The notes under the pieces are model-generated. The model was not told the DNA's origin. It worked only from the letters and a program-made list of their open reading frames with translations, and searched no databases. Shown in pieces: positions 17,517-28,837 of a stretch of 64,000 nt of DNA. Origin of the DNA: Sphingomonas sp. OV641. Its GTDB lineage: Bacteria; Pseudomonadota; Alphaproteobacteria; Sphingomonadales; Sphingomonadaceae. The translations under genes were made by a program, and so were the position numbers. Every line of letters starts with the position of its first letter. The first letter of the stretch is position 1. The stretch is taken from assembly GCF_900109205.1 (NCBI RefSeq), contig NZ_FNZB01000001.1, positions 868,001-932,000 on the forward strand, written 5' to 3'.

Positions 17517-17689
17517 ACAATGGTGCGGAGGCGCTGCTTCTACTCACCATGCTCGTGCTACCGCTATCTGCGCTGTTGGCGCGGCGGCTTCCGGCCAGCA
17601 GGGTGATCCGGCTCGTCGCCATCTGGATCCTCATCTTCGCTGCTGCCACCGCGGCAATCCTCCTTTTCCAGACCTGGAGGATTGGCTGA
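17513..17689 (+). CDS. Small two-helix membrane protein, 58 residues
   Basis: Short reading frame that starts with an ATG overlapping the stop of the MBL hydrolase (ATGA). The protein begins MNNGAEALLLLTMLVLPL and continues through an RRLPASR loop into a second hydrophobic helix (VAIWILIFAAATAAILLF), ending WRIG. Two membrane helices with a basic loop between them are clear. The overlap argues for real translation, coupled to the hydrolase. No family is recognised. Confidence 0.6.
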   Translation: MNNGAEALLLLTMLVLPLSALLARRLPASRVIRLVAIWILIFAAATAAILLFQTWRIG

Positions 17690-17733
17690 TGATGAGGGGG
17701 AGGAACTCCGCCTCCAATCACGAAGGCAGCGTC

Positions 17734-17761
17734 GCTTAACATAATGCTTATTATCGGATAA
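17734..17761. other. dif: Candidate chromosome dimer resolution (dif) site
   Basis: A 28-bp sequence with the geometry of a XerCD site: 11-bp arm GCTTAACATAA, 6-bp centre TGCTTA, 11-bp arm TTATCGGATAA. Read on the minus strand, the XerD-type arm TTATGTTAAGC matches the E. coli dif XerD arm (TTATGTTAAAT) at 9 of 11 bases, and the inner ATAA/TTAT inverted repeat is intact. It lies in the only AT-rich patch of a GC-rich spacer, six bases before mazG. An operator for mazG is the main alternative. Confidence 0.6.
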
Positions 17762-17767
17762 CCGCAC

Positions 17768-18535
17768 ATGGGCCAGCCAGCACCCTCCGCCATTACTCGG
17801 CTCCGATCGGTCATGTCCCGATTGCGCGATCCGGTGCGCGGCTGCGAATGGGACGTTCAGCAGACATTCGAAACGATCGCGCCCTACACCATTGAAGAGG
17901 CCTATGAGGTGGCGGACGCGTGCGCGCGTCATGATCTGGGCGACCTGAAGGATGAGCTCGGCGATCTCCTGCTGCAAGTCGTCTTTCACTCCCGGATCGC
18001 CGAGGAACAAGGCGCATTCGACTTCGATGATGTCGCGACCGCTATTTCGGACAAGATGGAGCGCCGTCATCCGCACATCTTCGGCAACGCCGACGAAGGT
18101 GGCCACCACCTCTGGGAAACGATCAAGGCACAGGAACGGGCAGCCAAGGCGGACGGCGGTGCGCTGAGCGGTGTTGCGCTGGGCCTGCCCGCATTGCTCC
18201 GCGCCGAGAAGCTTCAGAAGCGCGCTGCCCGGGTAGGTTTCGACTGGCCCGACGCGGCGGGCCCTCGGGCGAAAATCGACGAAGAGCTTGACGAGGTCGC
18301 GGCAGCAGCGACTTGCGATCGGGCCGAGGAAGTTGGCGATCTGCTCTTCGCCGTCGTGAACTGGGCTCGCCATCTCGGCGTCGATGCGGAGGCAGCGCTC
18401 CGGCAAGCCAATATGAAGTTTGAACGTCGCTTCGCCGCCATGGAAGTCGCCGCCGGAGGTTCCATCGCCGACCGCACGCTGAGCGATCAGGAAGAGCTAT
18501 GGCTTGCGGTCAAGCAGCAGGAAAAGGCGGGCTAA
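17768..18535 (+). CDS. mazG: Nucleoside triphosphate pyrophosphohydrolase MazG
   Basis: Hydrolyses NTPs and dNTPs to monophosphates and PPi, cleaning the nucleotide pool and modulating the stringent response. It has 255 residues with two MazG-fold halves: the first carries the GCEWD segment, an EEAYE helix and the DELGDLLLQ metal-binding motif, and the second repeats the pattern (KIDEELDEV and EEVGDLLFA). The ATG at 17768 was chosen since ITRLRSVMSRLRDP matches the usual N-terminal helix. Only six bases separate it from the dif-like site, and no strong ribosome-binding site is seen. Confidence 0.95.
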   Translation: MGQPAPSAITRLRSVMSRLRDPVRGCEWDVQQTFETIAPYTIEEAYEVADACARHDLGDLKDELGDLLLQVVFHSRIAEEQGAFDFDDVATAISDKMERRHPHIFGNADEGGHHLWETIKAQERAAKADGGALSGVALGLPALLRAEKLQKRAARVGFDWPDAAGPRAKIDEELDEVAAAATCDRAEEVGDLLFAVVNWARHLGVDAEAALRQANMKFERRFAAMEVAAGGSIADRTLSDQEELWLAVKQQEKAG

Positions 18536-18546
18536 GCCTTTCCTGC
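18517..18546. terminator. Possible shared hairpin between mazG and hflX
   Basis: GCAGGAAAAGG (18517-18527) and CCTTTCCTGC (18537-18546) pair with one bulged A around a short loop that includes the mazG stop region. The two flanking genes converge with an 11-base gap, so one hairpin could serve both transcripts. There is no long T-run on either strand, so the call is tentative. Confidence 0.35.
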
Positions 18547-19850
18547 TAATCCTGTCCGCCTGACCTGCGCTCAGCGAACCTTTCGAAGTCCTTGGCGGAC
18601 ATTCTTACTTCATAGATGGCCTGATCACCCTCGATTGTCTGATCGAGCACTTCCCCATGCTGGTGCAACCAGGCGGCGCTGGCCCCGTCGCCCAGATCGA
18701 GCGTGATGGAAAACCTCTGATGCCCTGCTGTAAGCTGGTCGGCGAGTGACCGCACAAACGTGTCCACTCCCTCCCCGCTCAGGGCTGACAAGGCCACGAC
18801 ATCGCTGCGCCGGGCAGCCTCGCCGAGCAGTTCCTCGCGCGCCTCCGCGTCGAGAAGATCGACTTTGTTCCATACCTCGATCCGCGGCGTGGTATCCGAA
18901 ACGCCAAGTTCCGAAAGTACGCCCTCCACGTCCACCTTCTGCGCCACGGTGTCAGCGTGCGCGACATCACGAACGTGGACGAGCAGATCGGCAGACACCA
19001 CTTCTTCCAAGGTGGCCTTGAACGCCGCGACCAATTGGGTCGGCAGTTCGGATACGAACCCGACCGTGTCGGACAGGATCGCCTTGTCAATGCCGGGCAG
19101 GCTGATCTGGCGCAATGTCGGATCAAGCGTGGCGAAAAGCAGGTCTTCCGCCATCACGTGCGCGCCGGTCAACCGATTGAACAGGGTGGACTTTCCCGCA
19201 TTGGTATAGCCGACCAGAGCGATAACTGGCCAAGGTGCCCGCTGCCGCCGTTCGCGATGCAGACCGCGGGTCCGGGTCACTTGATCAAGCTCCCGCCGCA
19301 GCCGTGCCATGCGATCCCGGATCAACCGGCGATCCGCCTCGATCTGCGTCTCGCCCGGACCGCCGAGGAAGCCAAAACCGCCGCGTTGCCGCTCGAGGTG
19401 AGTCCAGCTGCGCACCAGGCGGCCGGCCTGATAGTCGAGGTGCGCGAGCTCCACTTGCAGGCGACCTTCGGCCGTCGCAGCGCGCTCGCCGAAAATCTCC
19501 AGGATCAATCCCGTTCGATCGATCACCTTGGCCTCGAGCGCAGTCTCCAGGTTCCGCTGCTGGATGGGCGAGAGCGCCGCGTCGAAAACGTACAACGACG
19601 CCTCCTCCTGTCGGCCGAGGACGCCAAGCTGCTCGATCTGGCCAGAGCCGATCAACGTCGCGGCGCGCGGCGTGCGAACGCGCACGGCCTGGCGGCCAAC
19701 TACCTCCACCCCGATCGCCGCGGCGAGGCCGGCGGTCTCCTCCAGACGCGCCTCTGCGTCGCGGGATGAGCCGCCCAGATCGGGATAGACTATGACCGCA
19801 CGCGCGCCGCGTGCAAATTCCTCGCGATCGCGATCGAAGCCGTTGCTCAA
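18546..19850 (-). CDS. hflX: Ribosome-associated GTPase HflX
   Basis: Obg-like GTPase that splits stalled or hibernating 70S ribosomes. It has 434 residues. The HflX N-terminal domain ends in the [14 protein letters not shown] signature (158-171), followed by a long helix and the G domain with P-loop GYTNAGKS (214-221), DTVGF (G3) and NKVD (G4). The start is a TTG overlapping the hfq stop (TTGA), which couples its translation to hfq as in many proteobacteria. Confidence 0.95.
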   Translation of the reverse strand: MSNGFDRDREEFARGARAVIVYPDLGGSSRDAEARLEETAGLAAAIGVEVVGRQAVRVRTPRAATLIGSGQIEQLGVLGRQEEASLYVFDAALSPIQQRNLETALEAKVIDRTGLILEIFGERAATAEGRLQVELAHLDYQAGRLVRSWTHLERQRGGFGFLGGPGETQIEADRRLIRDRMARLRRELDQVTRTRGLHRERRQRAPWPVIALVGYTNAGKSTLFNRLTGAHVMAEDLLFATLDPTLRQISLPGIDKAILSDTVGFVSELPTQLVAAFKATLEEVVSADLLVHVRDVAHADTVAQKVDVEGVLSELGVSDTTPRIEVWNKVDLLDAEAREELLGEAARRSDVVALSALSGEGVDTFVRSLADQLTAGHQRFSITLDLGDGASAAWLHQHGEVLDQTIEGDQAIYEVRMSAKDFERFAERRSGGQD

Positions 19851-20338
19851 TCGTCCTCCGAACCCGAAGTCTCGTCCGCCAAGTTGAGCGGCCGTGCCGG
19901 CTGGATCGTCGACACTGCATGCTTGTAGACGAGCTGCGACGTGCCGTCCCGCTGCAGCAGCATGCAGAAGAGATCAAATGCAGCGATCTGGCCCTGCAAC
20001 ATCACACCGTTCACCAGGAACATCGTCACCGAGTCTTCCGACTTCCGCACGGCATTCAGGAAGATCTCCTGAAGCAGCGGCTGCTTGCGACCCTGTTCAC
20101 CAAGCTGGTCGACGATCGCCTGAACGCCGATCTGCGCGCCCGGCATGATCGTCGAAATCGCATGCTTGTAAATCAGCTGGCTTTGCCCGTCGCGACGAAG
20201 CAGGACAGAAAAATTGTCGAACCATGTGACAATTCCCTGCAGCTTGACGCCTTTGACAAGGAACAGCGTGACGGGAGTCTTGGACTTACGCAATGCGTTG
20301 AGGAAAAGATCCTGCAGCGAGCTTTGCTTGTCGGCCAT
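19847..20338 (-). CDS. hfq: Hfq with two tandem Sm domains
   Basis: RNA chaperone that pairs small RNAs with mRNAs. The usual Hfq is one Sm domain forming a hexamer; here 163 residues hold two complete copies with an 81-residue period. Domain 1 (about 7-66) has LQDLFLN, the Sm1 strand GVKLQG and YKH at 57-59. Domain 2 (about 88-147) has LQEIFLN, GVMLQG and YKH at 138-140. The rim patches differ: RKSK in domain 1 and RKSE in domain 2. The tail is acidic (ending SGSEDD). Three chains would be enough for a pseudo-hexamer. ATG 20338 begins MADKQ, the conserved N-terminus. Tandem Hfq has been noted in Novosphingobium (recalled, not checked). Confidence 0.95.
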   Translation of the reverse strand: MADKQSSLQDLFLNALRKSKTPVTLFLVKGVKLQGIVTWFDNFSVLLRRDGQSQLIYKHAISTIMPGAQIGVQAIVDQLGEQGRKQPLLQEIFLNAVRKSEDSVTMFLVNGVMLQGQIAAFDLFCMLLQRDGTSQLVYKHAVSTIQPARPLNLADETSGSEDD

Positions 20339-20462
20339 AGGTCGATGCCCTTTCGTTTTTGGCGAAGTTTGCTCCGCGATGCGCCGGTGCCCGGCGTCGG
20401 GTTGCGGCCCATACAGCGCGCTATGCGCTATGTAGGAGGCCGTTCGGTCGTGGTCCAGCGGC

Positions 20463-21833
20463 TCAATCGTCCTTGGTGTCCGTAATGCCAAGCAGCTTCA
20501 GCTTGCGATGCAGGGCAGAACGCTCCATCCCGATGAACGTCGCCGTACGGGAAATATTGCCCGAGAACCGGCGGATCTGGACCTTCAGATATTCGCGCTC
20601 GAACGTTTCGCGCGCCTCGCGAAGCGGCGCACCCATGATGGCATTGCCACCGCCCCCGCCGCCCTGATCACCCAGAACTTCGGCCGGCAGAAGGTCCACA
20701 TCGATCCGGCCCAGCCGGTCTCCGGGCGCCAGGATAATCGTTCGTTCCACCACGTTGCGCAATTGGCGAACATTACCCGGCCAATCGTAGGATTGCAGCG
20801 CGACCATGGCCTCTGTCGCGACTTCGGGCGTGCTGACCCGCCGCTCGGCGGCATAATGCGCCACGAAATGCTCGACCAGCGCAGGAATGTCTTCTCGCCT
20901 TTCCGACAGTGGCGGAATGGAAACGGGCACCACGTTGAGCCGATAGTAGAGATCCTCGCGGAACCGTCCCTCGGCGATTTCCTGTGTCAGATCGCGCCCC
21001 GTGGCCGAGACGACACGAACATCCACCTTCACGATGCGCGTGCCGCCGACCCGGGTGAAGCTCTGATCCGTGAGGACGCGCAGGATGCGGCCCTGCGTCG
21101 TGATCGGCATGTCAGCGATTTCATCGAGGAACAACGTTCCGCCATGCGCCTGTTCAAGGAGGCCCGGGCGAACAAGATCACCCCCCTCTTCAACCCCGAA
21201 CAGCTCCTCCTCCACACGTTCCGGGGTCATGTTGGCGGCGCTGACCACGACAAAGGGGCTGCTGGCGCGTTGGCTCCAGCCGTGAAGCAGGCGCGCGGCC
21301 ACTTCCTTTCCCACGCCTGCCGGTCCGACGATCATGACACGGCTTCCCGTCGCGGCCACCCGCTTCAGCGTGGCGCGGACGGTGTTGATGGCGCCCGAGC
21401 TGCCGGTGAGATCGGTATCGCGGCCCGCAGAGACCCGCAGGCTCGCCAATTCGCGGCGCAGGCGCTCGGTTTCCGTCGCCCGCTCTACCATCAACAGCAA
21501 TCGTTCGGCCTGGAACGGCTTTTCGATGAAGTCCGCCGCGCCCTGTCGAATGGCGGCAACAGCGGTATCCAGATTGCCGTGGCCGGAGATCACCAGCACC
21601 GCAATTGAGGGGTCACGCCGCTTTATTTCGGCGAGAAGGTCGAGGCCATCGAGGCGAGATCCCTGGAGCCAGACGTCCAGGATGACCAGGCTCGGACGGC
21701 GAGCGGCAATCGCTTCGAGCGCCGCGTCGCTATCGGCCGCGGTACGAGTCTCATACCCTTCGTCTTCCAAAACGCCGGACACGAGTTCGCGGATGTCGAG
21801 TTCGTCATCGACGACGAGGATATCTAGCGCCAT
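20463..21833 (-). CDS. ntrX: NtrX response regulator lacking GAFTGA
   Basis: NtrC-family response regulator paired with NtrY. It has 456 residues: receiver domain with Asp53 (VILDVW), AAA+ domain with Walker A GPAGVGKE (170-177) and Walker B LFLDEIAD, and a C-terminal Fis-type HTH ([19 protein letters not shown]). After ELFG (210-213), where sigma-54 activators carry the GAFTGA loop, it reads [11 protein letters not shown] instead, so it should not remodel sigma-54 holoenzyme. It follows ntrY by two bases. In alphaproteobacteria NtrYX influences nitrogen metabolism, redox responses and envelope processes. Confidence 0.93.
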   Translation of the reverse strand: MALDILVVDDELDIRELVSGVLEDEGYETRTAADSDAALEAIAARRPSLVILDVWLQGSRLDGLDLLAEIKRRDPSIAVLVISGHGNLDTAVAAIRQGAADFIEKPFQAERLLLMVERATETERLRRELASLRVSAGRDTDLTGSSGAINTVRATLKRVAATGSRVMIVGPAGVGKEVAARLLHGWSQRASSPFVVVSAANMTPERVEEELFGVEEGGDLVRPGLLEQAHGGTLFLDEIADMPITTQGRILRVLTDQSFTRVGGTRIVKVDVRVVSATGRDLTQEIAEGRFREDLYYRLNVVPVSIPPLSERREDIPALVEHFVAHYAAERRVSTPEVATEAMVALQSYDWPGNVRQLRNVVERTIILAPGDRLGRIDVDLLPAEVLGDQGGGGGGNAIMGAPLREARETFEREYLKVQIRRFSGNISRTATFIGMERSALHRKLKLLGITDTKDD

Positions 21834-21835
21834 GA

Positions 21836-24073
21836 TTATGCAGTCCGATTTCGGGTAAGCGCGGCGAATTCCCCGCCGTCTGTGTCGCTTGCTGTGTCTT
21901 CCTGGCCGATCAGTCCGGCCAGCATGATGGTGTCAAAGGTCATCGTCACGAGCGTCCCGCCACCGGGACGGTCGGCAAAGGAAATCGTTCCGAAATGTTC
22001 CTCGACGATCTTCTTGACGATAGCGAGGCCAAGTCCCGTGCCCCGTGACCGTGTCGTCATATAAGGCTCGACAATGCGGTCGCGCTCCGGCGGTAGCCCG
22101 ACCCCGTCATCCGCCACGGTGATAACGGCACGTCCCCCTGTCTCGGTCACTTCCATCAGGATTTCGCCGCCGCCGCGCCCGGCCGCTTCGATCGCCTCAA
22201 CAGCGTTCTTGACGATATTGGTCAGGGCCTGGCCGATCTGGCGACGATCGCAGACGAGCATGGGTCCGGGCTCATCGTGCCGCATCTCGAAGCGGATGGC
22301 GGCATGCGCCACTTCATGAAGGAACATGGTCTGGCGCGCGACATCGACCAGAGATTCCTCCCGGAACTCCGGCTTCGGCATGCGCGCAAAGGAGGAGAAT
22401 TCATCCACCATCCGTCGCAAATCGCCAACCTGCCGAACGATCGTCTCCGTCAGCCGCGCGAAGGTCGTGTCCCCCTCCTCCACCTTGCTACCGTATCGCC
22501 GTTGGAGCCTTTCCGCGGCAAGCTGAATGGGGGTCAGCGGATTCTTGATCTCATGAGCGATCCGACGTGCCACGTCCGACCAGGCGGCGCGGCGCTGATC
22601 AAGCAACTGCTGGGTGATGTCGTCGAAGGTCAGGATGGGGCCGGTGCCGTCGCGGGCGATGCGAACCGCCAACGTCCGGGCCTCGCCGGCGGCAGTCAGC
22701 TGGATGATCGCCTCGCGCGCCGTGCCTTCCAGCAGCGCGTCCAGCTCCGGCGCAACAGCCGCAAGTGGTCGGCCGATCGGCGTGTCGTTCAGTCCCAGCA
22801 GCGTCTGCGCCGAACTGTTGATGAGTCGGATGGTGCGATCCGGCGCGATGGAGATGACTCCCGCCGACACGCCCGACATCACCGCCTCGATCAGCGCACG
22901 CCGATTGTCGAGCTGCGAATTTGCCGTGACCAGCGCGGTATTCTGTTCCTCCAGCCGCTCCGTCATTCGATTGAACGCGTGGGACAGGGTACCGACTTCA
23001 TCACGGGCCCGGGTTTCCGGCACGCGCGCCGACAGGTCTCCGCCTTCGACTCTACGCGCCGCATCAACAAGTTCAGCCACCGGGCGCACCAGGCGGTCCG
23101 CCACTGCCAGCGCGATCCACACTGCGACCAAGACGATCAGAAGTGACAGCAGCAGAAGCGCCGCGTTGAACTGAAGTTGCAGGGTGCGCGCACGAACCAG
23201 CAGGGTCCGATAATTGGCAAGCGCGGCCTCTGCACGCTCCGTCTGCGTCGTCATTTCCTTGGGGTTGGTCACCCGGGCCGCATACAGATACACCCGCTCG
23301 GAGCCCGGAAGCCGCGTCACGGTCTGGATCCGATCACCCGTAACGGTCACCACGCTGCGCTGGCCGCGACGCAGCTGCCCGACGGCATCGGCCGATACCT
23401 GGCGCGCGAGATCGAGATCATAAGGATTCACGAACGCCAGCGTTTGCAGCTCACCCGTTGGCGACACCTGAAATAGCAGCGCTTCCGAAAGACTGCGAAA
23501 ATACGTCTGCTGGAACAGAAAGGCGCCGAACCGCGGATCGTCGATGGCGCGCTCTTCGAGTTCCCGGCTGATGTCGGTCGCCATGGTGACGGTGGCTTCT
23601 TCCCACCGTTGCAGGATCTGGTTGTAGGACGTCCGCGTCAGCGACGTGGCATTCTCGAACACGCCGCGCGCGCGATCCGAATACCAGAACTGCACGCCAT
23701 ATTGGAAAAGGAGCGACGCCGCGATGGTGACAAGCACCATCGGCACCGCGGCCACCATCGAGAAGAGTGCGACCAGGCGAACATGAAGCCGCCCTTCCCC
23801 GCCCACCGGCGACCGAGCGGCGCGCCTGCGCGCGATGCGTCGCCCCAGCAGCATCATCAGTGCAACGCCGGGCACCAGGTTCGCCACCAGCAGAAGCGCG
23901 ATGATACCGGGCGCGATCAGGCCTTCCGATCGTCCGGTGTGCGCGATCACATAATAAGTGGCGAGTGCGATGCTGATCGCAATGCCGAGTACCCCCGCCT
24001 CCATGACGGGGGTCACCGTCAGGCGTTTCGGCGCGAGGGCCGGGTCAATCGCTGGTGCCAAACCGGCGTTCAT
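21836..24073 (-). CDS. ntrY: Sensor histidine kinase NtrY
   Basis: Membrane sensor kinase of the NtrYX system, 745 residues from ATG 24073 (MNAGLAP). Hydrophobic helices near the N-terminus, a periplasmic sensor loop and another helix near residue 300 precede HAMP, PAS and kinase domains. The phospho-acceptor His is near 507 in RRIAHEIKNPLTP, and the ATPase boxes NIVKNAVEA, DDGVGLP and GTGLGLAIV are intact. An in-frame extension upstream was rejected because it would run through the 52-base gap and into ntrC. Confidence 0.94.
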   Translation of the reverse strand: MNAGLAPAIDPALAPKRLTVTPVMEAGVLGIAISIALATYYVIAHTGRSEGLIAPGIIALLLVANLVPGVALMMLLGRRIARRRAARSPVGGEGRLHVRLVALFSMVAAVPMVLVTIAASLLFQYGVQFWYSDRARGVFENATSLTRTSYNQILQRWEEATVTMATDISRELEERAIDDPRFGAFLFQQTYFRSLSEALLFQVSPTGELQTLAFVNPYDLDLARQVSADAVGQLRRGQRSVVTVTGDRIQTVTRLPGSERVYLYAARVTNPKEMTTQTERAEAALANYRTLLVRARTLQLQFNAALLLLSLLIVLVAVWIALAVADRLVRPVAELVDAARRVEGGDLSARVPETRARDEVGTLSHAFNRMTERLEEQNTALVTANSQLDNRRALIEAVMSGVSAGVISIAPDRTIRLINSSAQTLLGLNDTPIGRPLAAVAPELDALLEGTAREAIIQLTAAGEARTLAVRIARDGTGPILTFDDITQQLLDQRRAAWSDVARRIAHEIKNPLTPIQLAAERLQRRYGSKVEEGDTTFARLTETIVRQVGDLRRMVDEFSSFARMPKPEFREESLVDVARQTMFLHEVAHAAIRFEMRHDEPGPMLVCDRRQIGQALTNIVKNAVEAIEAAGRGGGEILMEVTETGGRAVITVADDGVGLPPERDRIVEPYMTTRSRGTGLGLAIVKKIVEEHFGTISFADRPGGGTLVTMTFDTIMLAGLIGQEDTASDTDGGEFAALTRNRTA

Positions 24074-24125
24074 CGAAGCAAGGCTACAACAATAGTGTTG
24101 CAGGGAAAACACATAATCGGATGGT

Positions 24126-25567
<1,442 letters not shown>

Positions 25568-25571
<4 letters not shown>

Positions 25572-26632
25572 CGATGAGAAGCCCGGGGCAAAAGGATGCG
25601 GAACACCGTTTCGTTCGGCGTCCCCTCCCGCGAATATTGCACGATCCCGCCCATGTCGCGCACCAGCTTGTCGACCAGCGCCAGTCCAAGTCCCTTCCCC
25701 TCCGGCCGGCTCGACACGAAAGGATCGAACAGATGCTCGGCAATATCCTCCGGCGCACCGGGTCCGGTATCCACGACGCAAATTTCGATCGGCAACGGCA
25801 ATCGCGGGCGTCCCGGCGCCGGCGCGATCGACATTCCGTGCCGGTAGGATGTGGTGAGCGTGATCCGCCGCTCTCCGCGCTCACCTAGCGCAGTGGCGGC
25901 ATTTTTCATCAGGTTGATCAGCACCTGGAGCAAGGCATCGCGATTGGCGAGAACGCGCGGCAGCGAAGGGTCGAAGCGCTCCTCGATCGTGATCCCGCGC
26001 GCAAATCCCGCCTGCGCGGCGTCGCGGGCATGGGCCAGCAGTGGGTAGATGTTGAGCGGCTCCACGGCGAGCGGCCGCGTGTCCGTAAAGTCCTCCATCC
26101 GATCGATCAGAGCGGTGATGCGATCCACCTCGTCGATCACCAGCTTCGTCATGACCTGCGCGTCCACGCCGTCCGCGATCAACTGGGCCGCACCGCGGAT
26201 GCTGGACAGGGGGTTCTTGATCTCATGCGCCAGCATTGCGGCCGCACCGACGGCGGATCGCGCCGCTGCCGCCCGATCCGCCGAGACGCCCAGCCGACGC
26301 GAGCTTGCGGCATTGTGGAGGGTGATCATGCGCCAGCCGGGGTGGTCGGTCAGCTCGACCGCAGCCAGATCGACGCGGAGCCGGTGTCCGCGCGCCGTCT
26401 CCAGAGCGAGATCAAACGCGCTGAATGCCCGTCCATCCTGCCCCACCGCTTCCTCGGGCAGCGCCAGCACCTCGCCGACGGACCGTCCGCGCATGGCGCG
26501 TTCGGACAGGTTCAGCAGCAATTCGCATTCCGCGTTGGCCTGCGCGATGCGCCCCTCCGCATCCACGACCATGAGCGCGACCGGAAGCGCGCTCAACAGT
26601 TCGTGCGCTTCGGGCCCCCGCCGCGTCAGCAT
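25568..26632 (-). CDS. ntrB: Nitrogen sensor kinase/phosphatase NtrB (NR-II)
   Basis: Cytosolic histidine kinase that controls NtrC phosphorylation in response to PII. It has 354 residues: an N-terminal PAS domain (about 10-110), phospho-acceptor His136 in LAHEIKNPLSS, and a HATPase domain with NLMKNAATA, DTGPGAP and GKGLGLALV. No membrane segment is present. It begins one base into the dusB stop (TGATG) and overlaps ntrC by four bases, so the three genes are translationally linked. Confidence 0.95.
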
Positions 26633-27630
26633 CAGGCCGCCACGCGGCTCCGGTACGGCGCGTAGAATTCCGCGAGCATCTTCAGCACCACTTCGGCGTC
26701 CGGCTCCTTGTTCACGGCGTTGCGGAACTCCGCCGAACCGTGAATGCCCTTGGTGTACCAGCCGATGTGCTTGCGTGCCATGTTGACGCCGGTCAGCGTG
26801 CCATAATGACTGAGCATCGCCTCGTAATGCTCGACGATCAGGTGATATTGTTCATCCAGCGACGGGTCAGGCCGGACCGACCTGCCGGCCAGCGCGTCCA
26901 TCACCTGGCCGAGCAGCCACGGCCGGCCATAAGCCCCGCGGCCGACCATTACCCCGTCGGCGCCCGATTGCGCCAAAGCCGTTTGGGCGTCGTCGACCGA
27001 GCATATGTCGCCGTTCACAATCACCGGAAGGGCGACGGCATCCTTGACCTTGCGGACAAAGCCCCAGTCCGCGGATCCCTTGTACATCTGGTTCCGGGTG
27101 CGCCCGTGCACCGTGATCATCTTTGCGCCGAGGTCTTCCGCAATGTGCGCAAGCTCGGGGGCGTTCAGGCTATCGTGGCACCAGCCCATGCGCATCTTGA
27201 CGGTCACTGGCGCAGCGACTGCCTTGACCACGGCGTCGATGATCGCCCCGGCATTCTTGAGATCCCGCATCAGTGCCGAGCCGGCATCGCCGCTGGTCAC
27301 CTTGCGCACCGGGCAGCCCATGTTGATGTCGATGATCGCCGCGCCCTTTTCCTCCGCCAACTTTGCGGCCTCGGCCATCTCATGCGGGGTGCAGCCTACC
27401 AGCTGCATGGAAACGGGCTCTTCGGAAAGGTGCCAGGCCGCCTTTTGGATCGATTGGCGCGTCTCGCGGATGGCCGCCTGACTGGCGATCATCTCCGTGA
27501 CGTTCAGTCCGGAGCCGTATCGGCGGACCAGCGTCCGGAAGGGCTGATCGGTAACGCCCGTCATGGGCGCAAGAACGACCGGTTCCTCGATCCGAACGGG
27601 GCCAATCTGAATGGGGGCGAGGATACGCAT
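26632..27630 (-). CDS. dusB: tRNA-dihydrouridine synthase (NifR3/DusB)
   Basis: FMN-dependent enzyme that reduces uridines in the D loop of tRNA. It has 332 residues from ATG 27630 ([10 protein letters not shown]). The catalytic Cys106 lies in [11 protein letters not shown], preceded by [12 protein letters not shown] and followed by the HGRTR phosphate motif and [11 protein letters not shown]. It heads the dusB-ntrBC-ntrYX-hfq-hflX cluster, the source of its old name nifR3. An 82-base spacer separates it from the divergent ispDF and should hold both promoters. Confidence 0.95.
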   Translation of the reverse strand: MRILAPIQIGPVRIEEPVVLAPMTGVTDQPFRTLVRRYGSGLNVTEMIASQAAIRETRQSIQKAAWHLSEEPVSMQLVGCTPHEMAEAAKLAEEKGAAIIDINMGCPVRKVTSGDAGSALMRDLKNAGAIIDAVVKAVAAPVTVKMRMGWCHDSLNAPELAHIAEDLGAKMITVHGRTRNQMYKGSADWGFVRKVKDAVALPVIVNGDICSVDDAQTALAQSGADGVMVGRGAYGRPWLLGQVMDALAGRSVRPDPSLDEQYHLIVEHYEAMLSHYGTLTGVNMARKHIGWYTKGIHGSAEFRNAVNKEPDAEVVLKMLAEFYAPYRSRVAA

Positions 27631-27712
27631 CAACCGTTTGCCTGAAAAACAGGCAGGTAAGCGTTGACGGGAGCGCTGGCAAGGCGCCTCCGTTATCGCT
27701 ACGGGCGCAGCG

Positions 27713-28837
27713 ATGAAGACCGTTGCGCTGATTGTGGCCGCCGGGAAAGGCGAGCGAACTGGCGGCGCGCTGCCCAAGCAGTTCGCGCCGCTCGCCGGCA
27801 AGCCGATGCTGGCATGGAGCCATGCCGCTTTGTCCGCCCATCCCGCGATCGATGACGTTGTCGTGGTCATCGGGGCAGAGCATGAGCAGCTTCTCCGCAA
27901 AGCACTGCCCGGAGCACGCGCCGTGGTTGGCGGCGCAACGCGTCGTGCCTCGGTCGCCAATGGATTGGCGGCGGCCGGCGCGGCGGATGCCGTCCTCATC
28001 CACGATGCCGCACGCCCCTTCCCCACCGTGGCTGTTCTCGATCGTCTCGTCGCTGCGCTCAATACGGCAGATGGCGCCGTACCGGTGCTTCCGGTTACGG
28101 ATACGCTGGTCGCGGCTGACGGCACCAATGTGCCCCGCGACGGCCTCTCCCGCGTTCAAACCCCGCAGGCTTTCCAACTTGATATGGTTCGCCGTGCTCA
28201 TGCGGCTTGGTCCGGTGAGGAGCCGACCGACGATGCGCAGATGGTGCGCGCCCTTGGCGGATCAGTCGCACTGGTGCAGGGCGACCCGATGCTTGAAAAG
28301 GTAACCTGGCGGGGCGACTTCGCCGCGGCCGAAGCCCGGCTGGGGTGGGAAACCCGCACCGCGACCGGCTATGACGTTCATCGCCTGGAAGATGGCGAGG
28401 AGCTGTGGCTGGGCGGCGTCCTGATCCCGCACGCACAGGGACTTTCCGGCCATAGCGACGCCGACGTTGCCCTGCACGCGCTGACCGACGCCGTGCTCGG
28501 CACGATCGCTGACGGTGACATCGGCTCCCACTTTCCCCCCAGCGATCCGCAGTGGCGGGGCGCGGAGTCCGGCCAGTTCCTGCGGCATGCGGCAGAGCTG
28601 GTCACGGCGAAGGGTGGTGAAATCACGTTTGTCGATCTCACGATCATTTGCGAGGCGCCCAAGATCGGCCCGCATCGGGAGGCGATCCGTGCGCGGATCG
28701 CGGAACTTCTGCGCCTTTCGACCGATCGCATCAGCGTGAAGGCAACAACAACAGAACGCCTGGGTTTCACCGGCCGCGGCGAAGGCATCGCGACCCAGGC
28801 GGCCGCCACCATCCGCCTGCCCATGGCGCAGCTATGA
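27713..28837 (+). CDS. ispDF: Bifunctional IspD/IspF (MEP pathway)
   Basis: Fused enzyme of 374 residues. Residues 1 to about 213 are 2-C-methyl-D-erythritol 4-phosphate cytidylyltransferase (AAGKGERTG nucleotide loop at 9-17, PKQ, IHDAARP). Residues 216-374 are 2-C-methyl-D-erythritol 2,4-cyclodiphosphate synthase, with the metal-binding DVH at 221-223 and SGHSDAD at 245-251. The two enzymes catalyse non-consecutive steps (the kinase IspE acts between them). The fusion is common in alphaproteobacteria. The stop overlaps the next gene (ATGA). Confidence 0.97.
   Translation: MKTVALIVAAGKGERTGGALPKQFAPLAGKPMLAWSHAALSAHPAIDDVVVVIGAEHEQLLRKALPGARAVVGGATRRASVANGLAAAGAADAVLIHDAARPFPTVAVLDRLVAALNTADGAVPVLPVTDTLVAADGTNVPRDGLSRVQTPQAFQLDMVRRAHAAWSGEEPTDDAQMVRALGGSVALVQGDPMLEKVTWRGDFAAAEARLGWETRTATGYDVHRLEDGEELWLGGVLIPHAQGLSGHSDADVALHALTDAVLGTIADGDIGSHFPPSDPQWRGAESGQFLRHAAELVTAKGGEITFVDLTIICEAPKIGPHREAIRARIAELLRLSTDRISVKATTTERLGFTGRGEGIATQAAATIRLPMAQL

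Noticed and set aside
17734..17761. Reading the dif-like sequence as a Fur or Zur box
   Set aside because: The inner ATAA/TTAT symmetry is shared, but the outer bases fit the XerC/XerD arm layout better than the GATAAT-type iron or zinc operator patterns; mazG is also not a metal-response gene.
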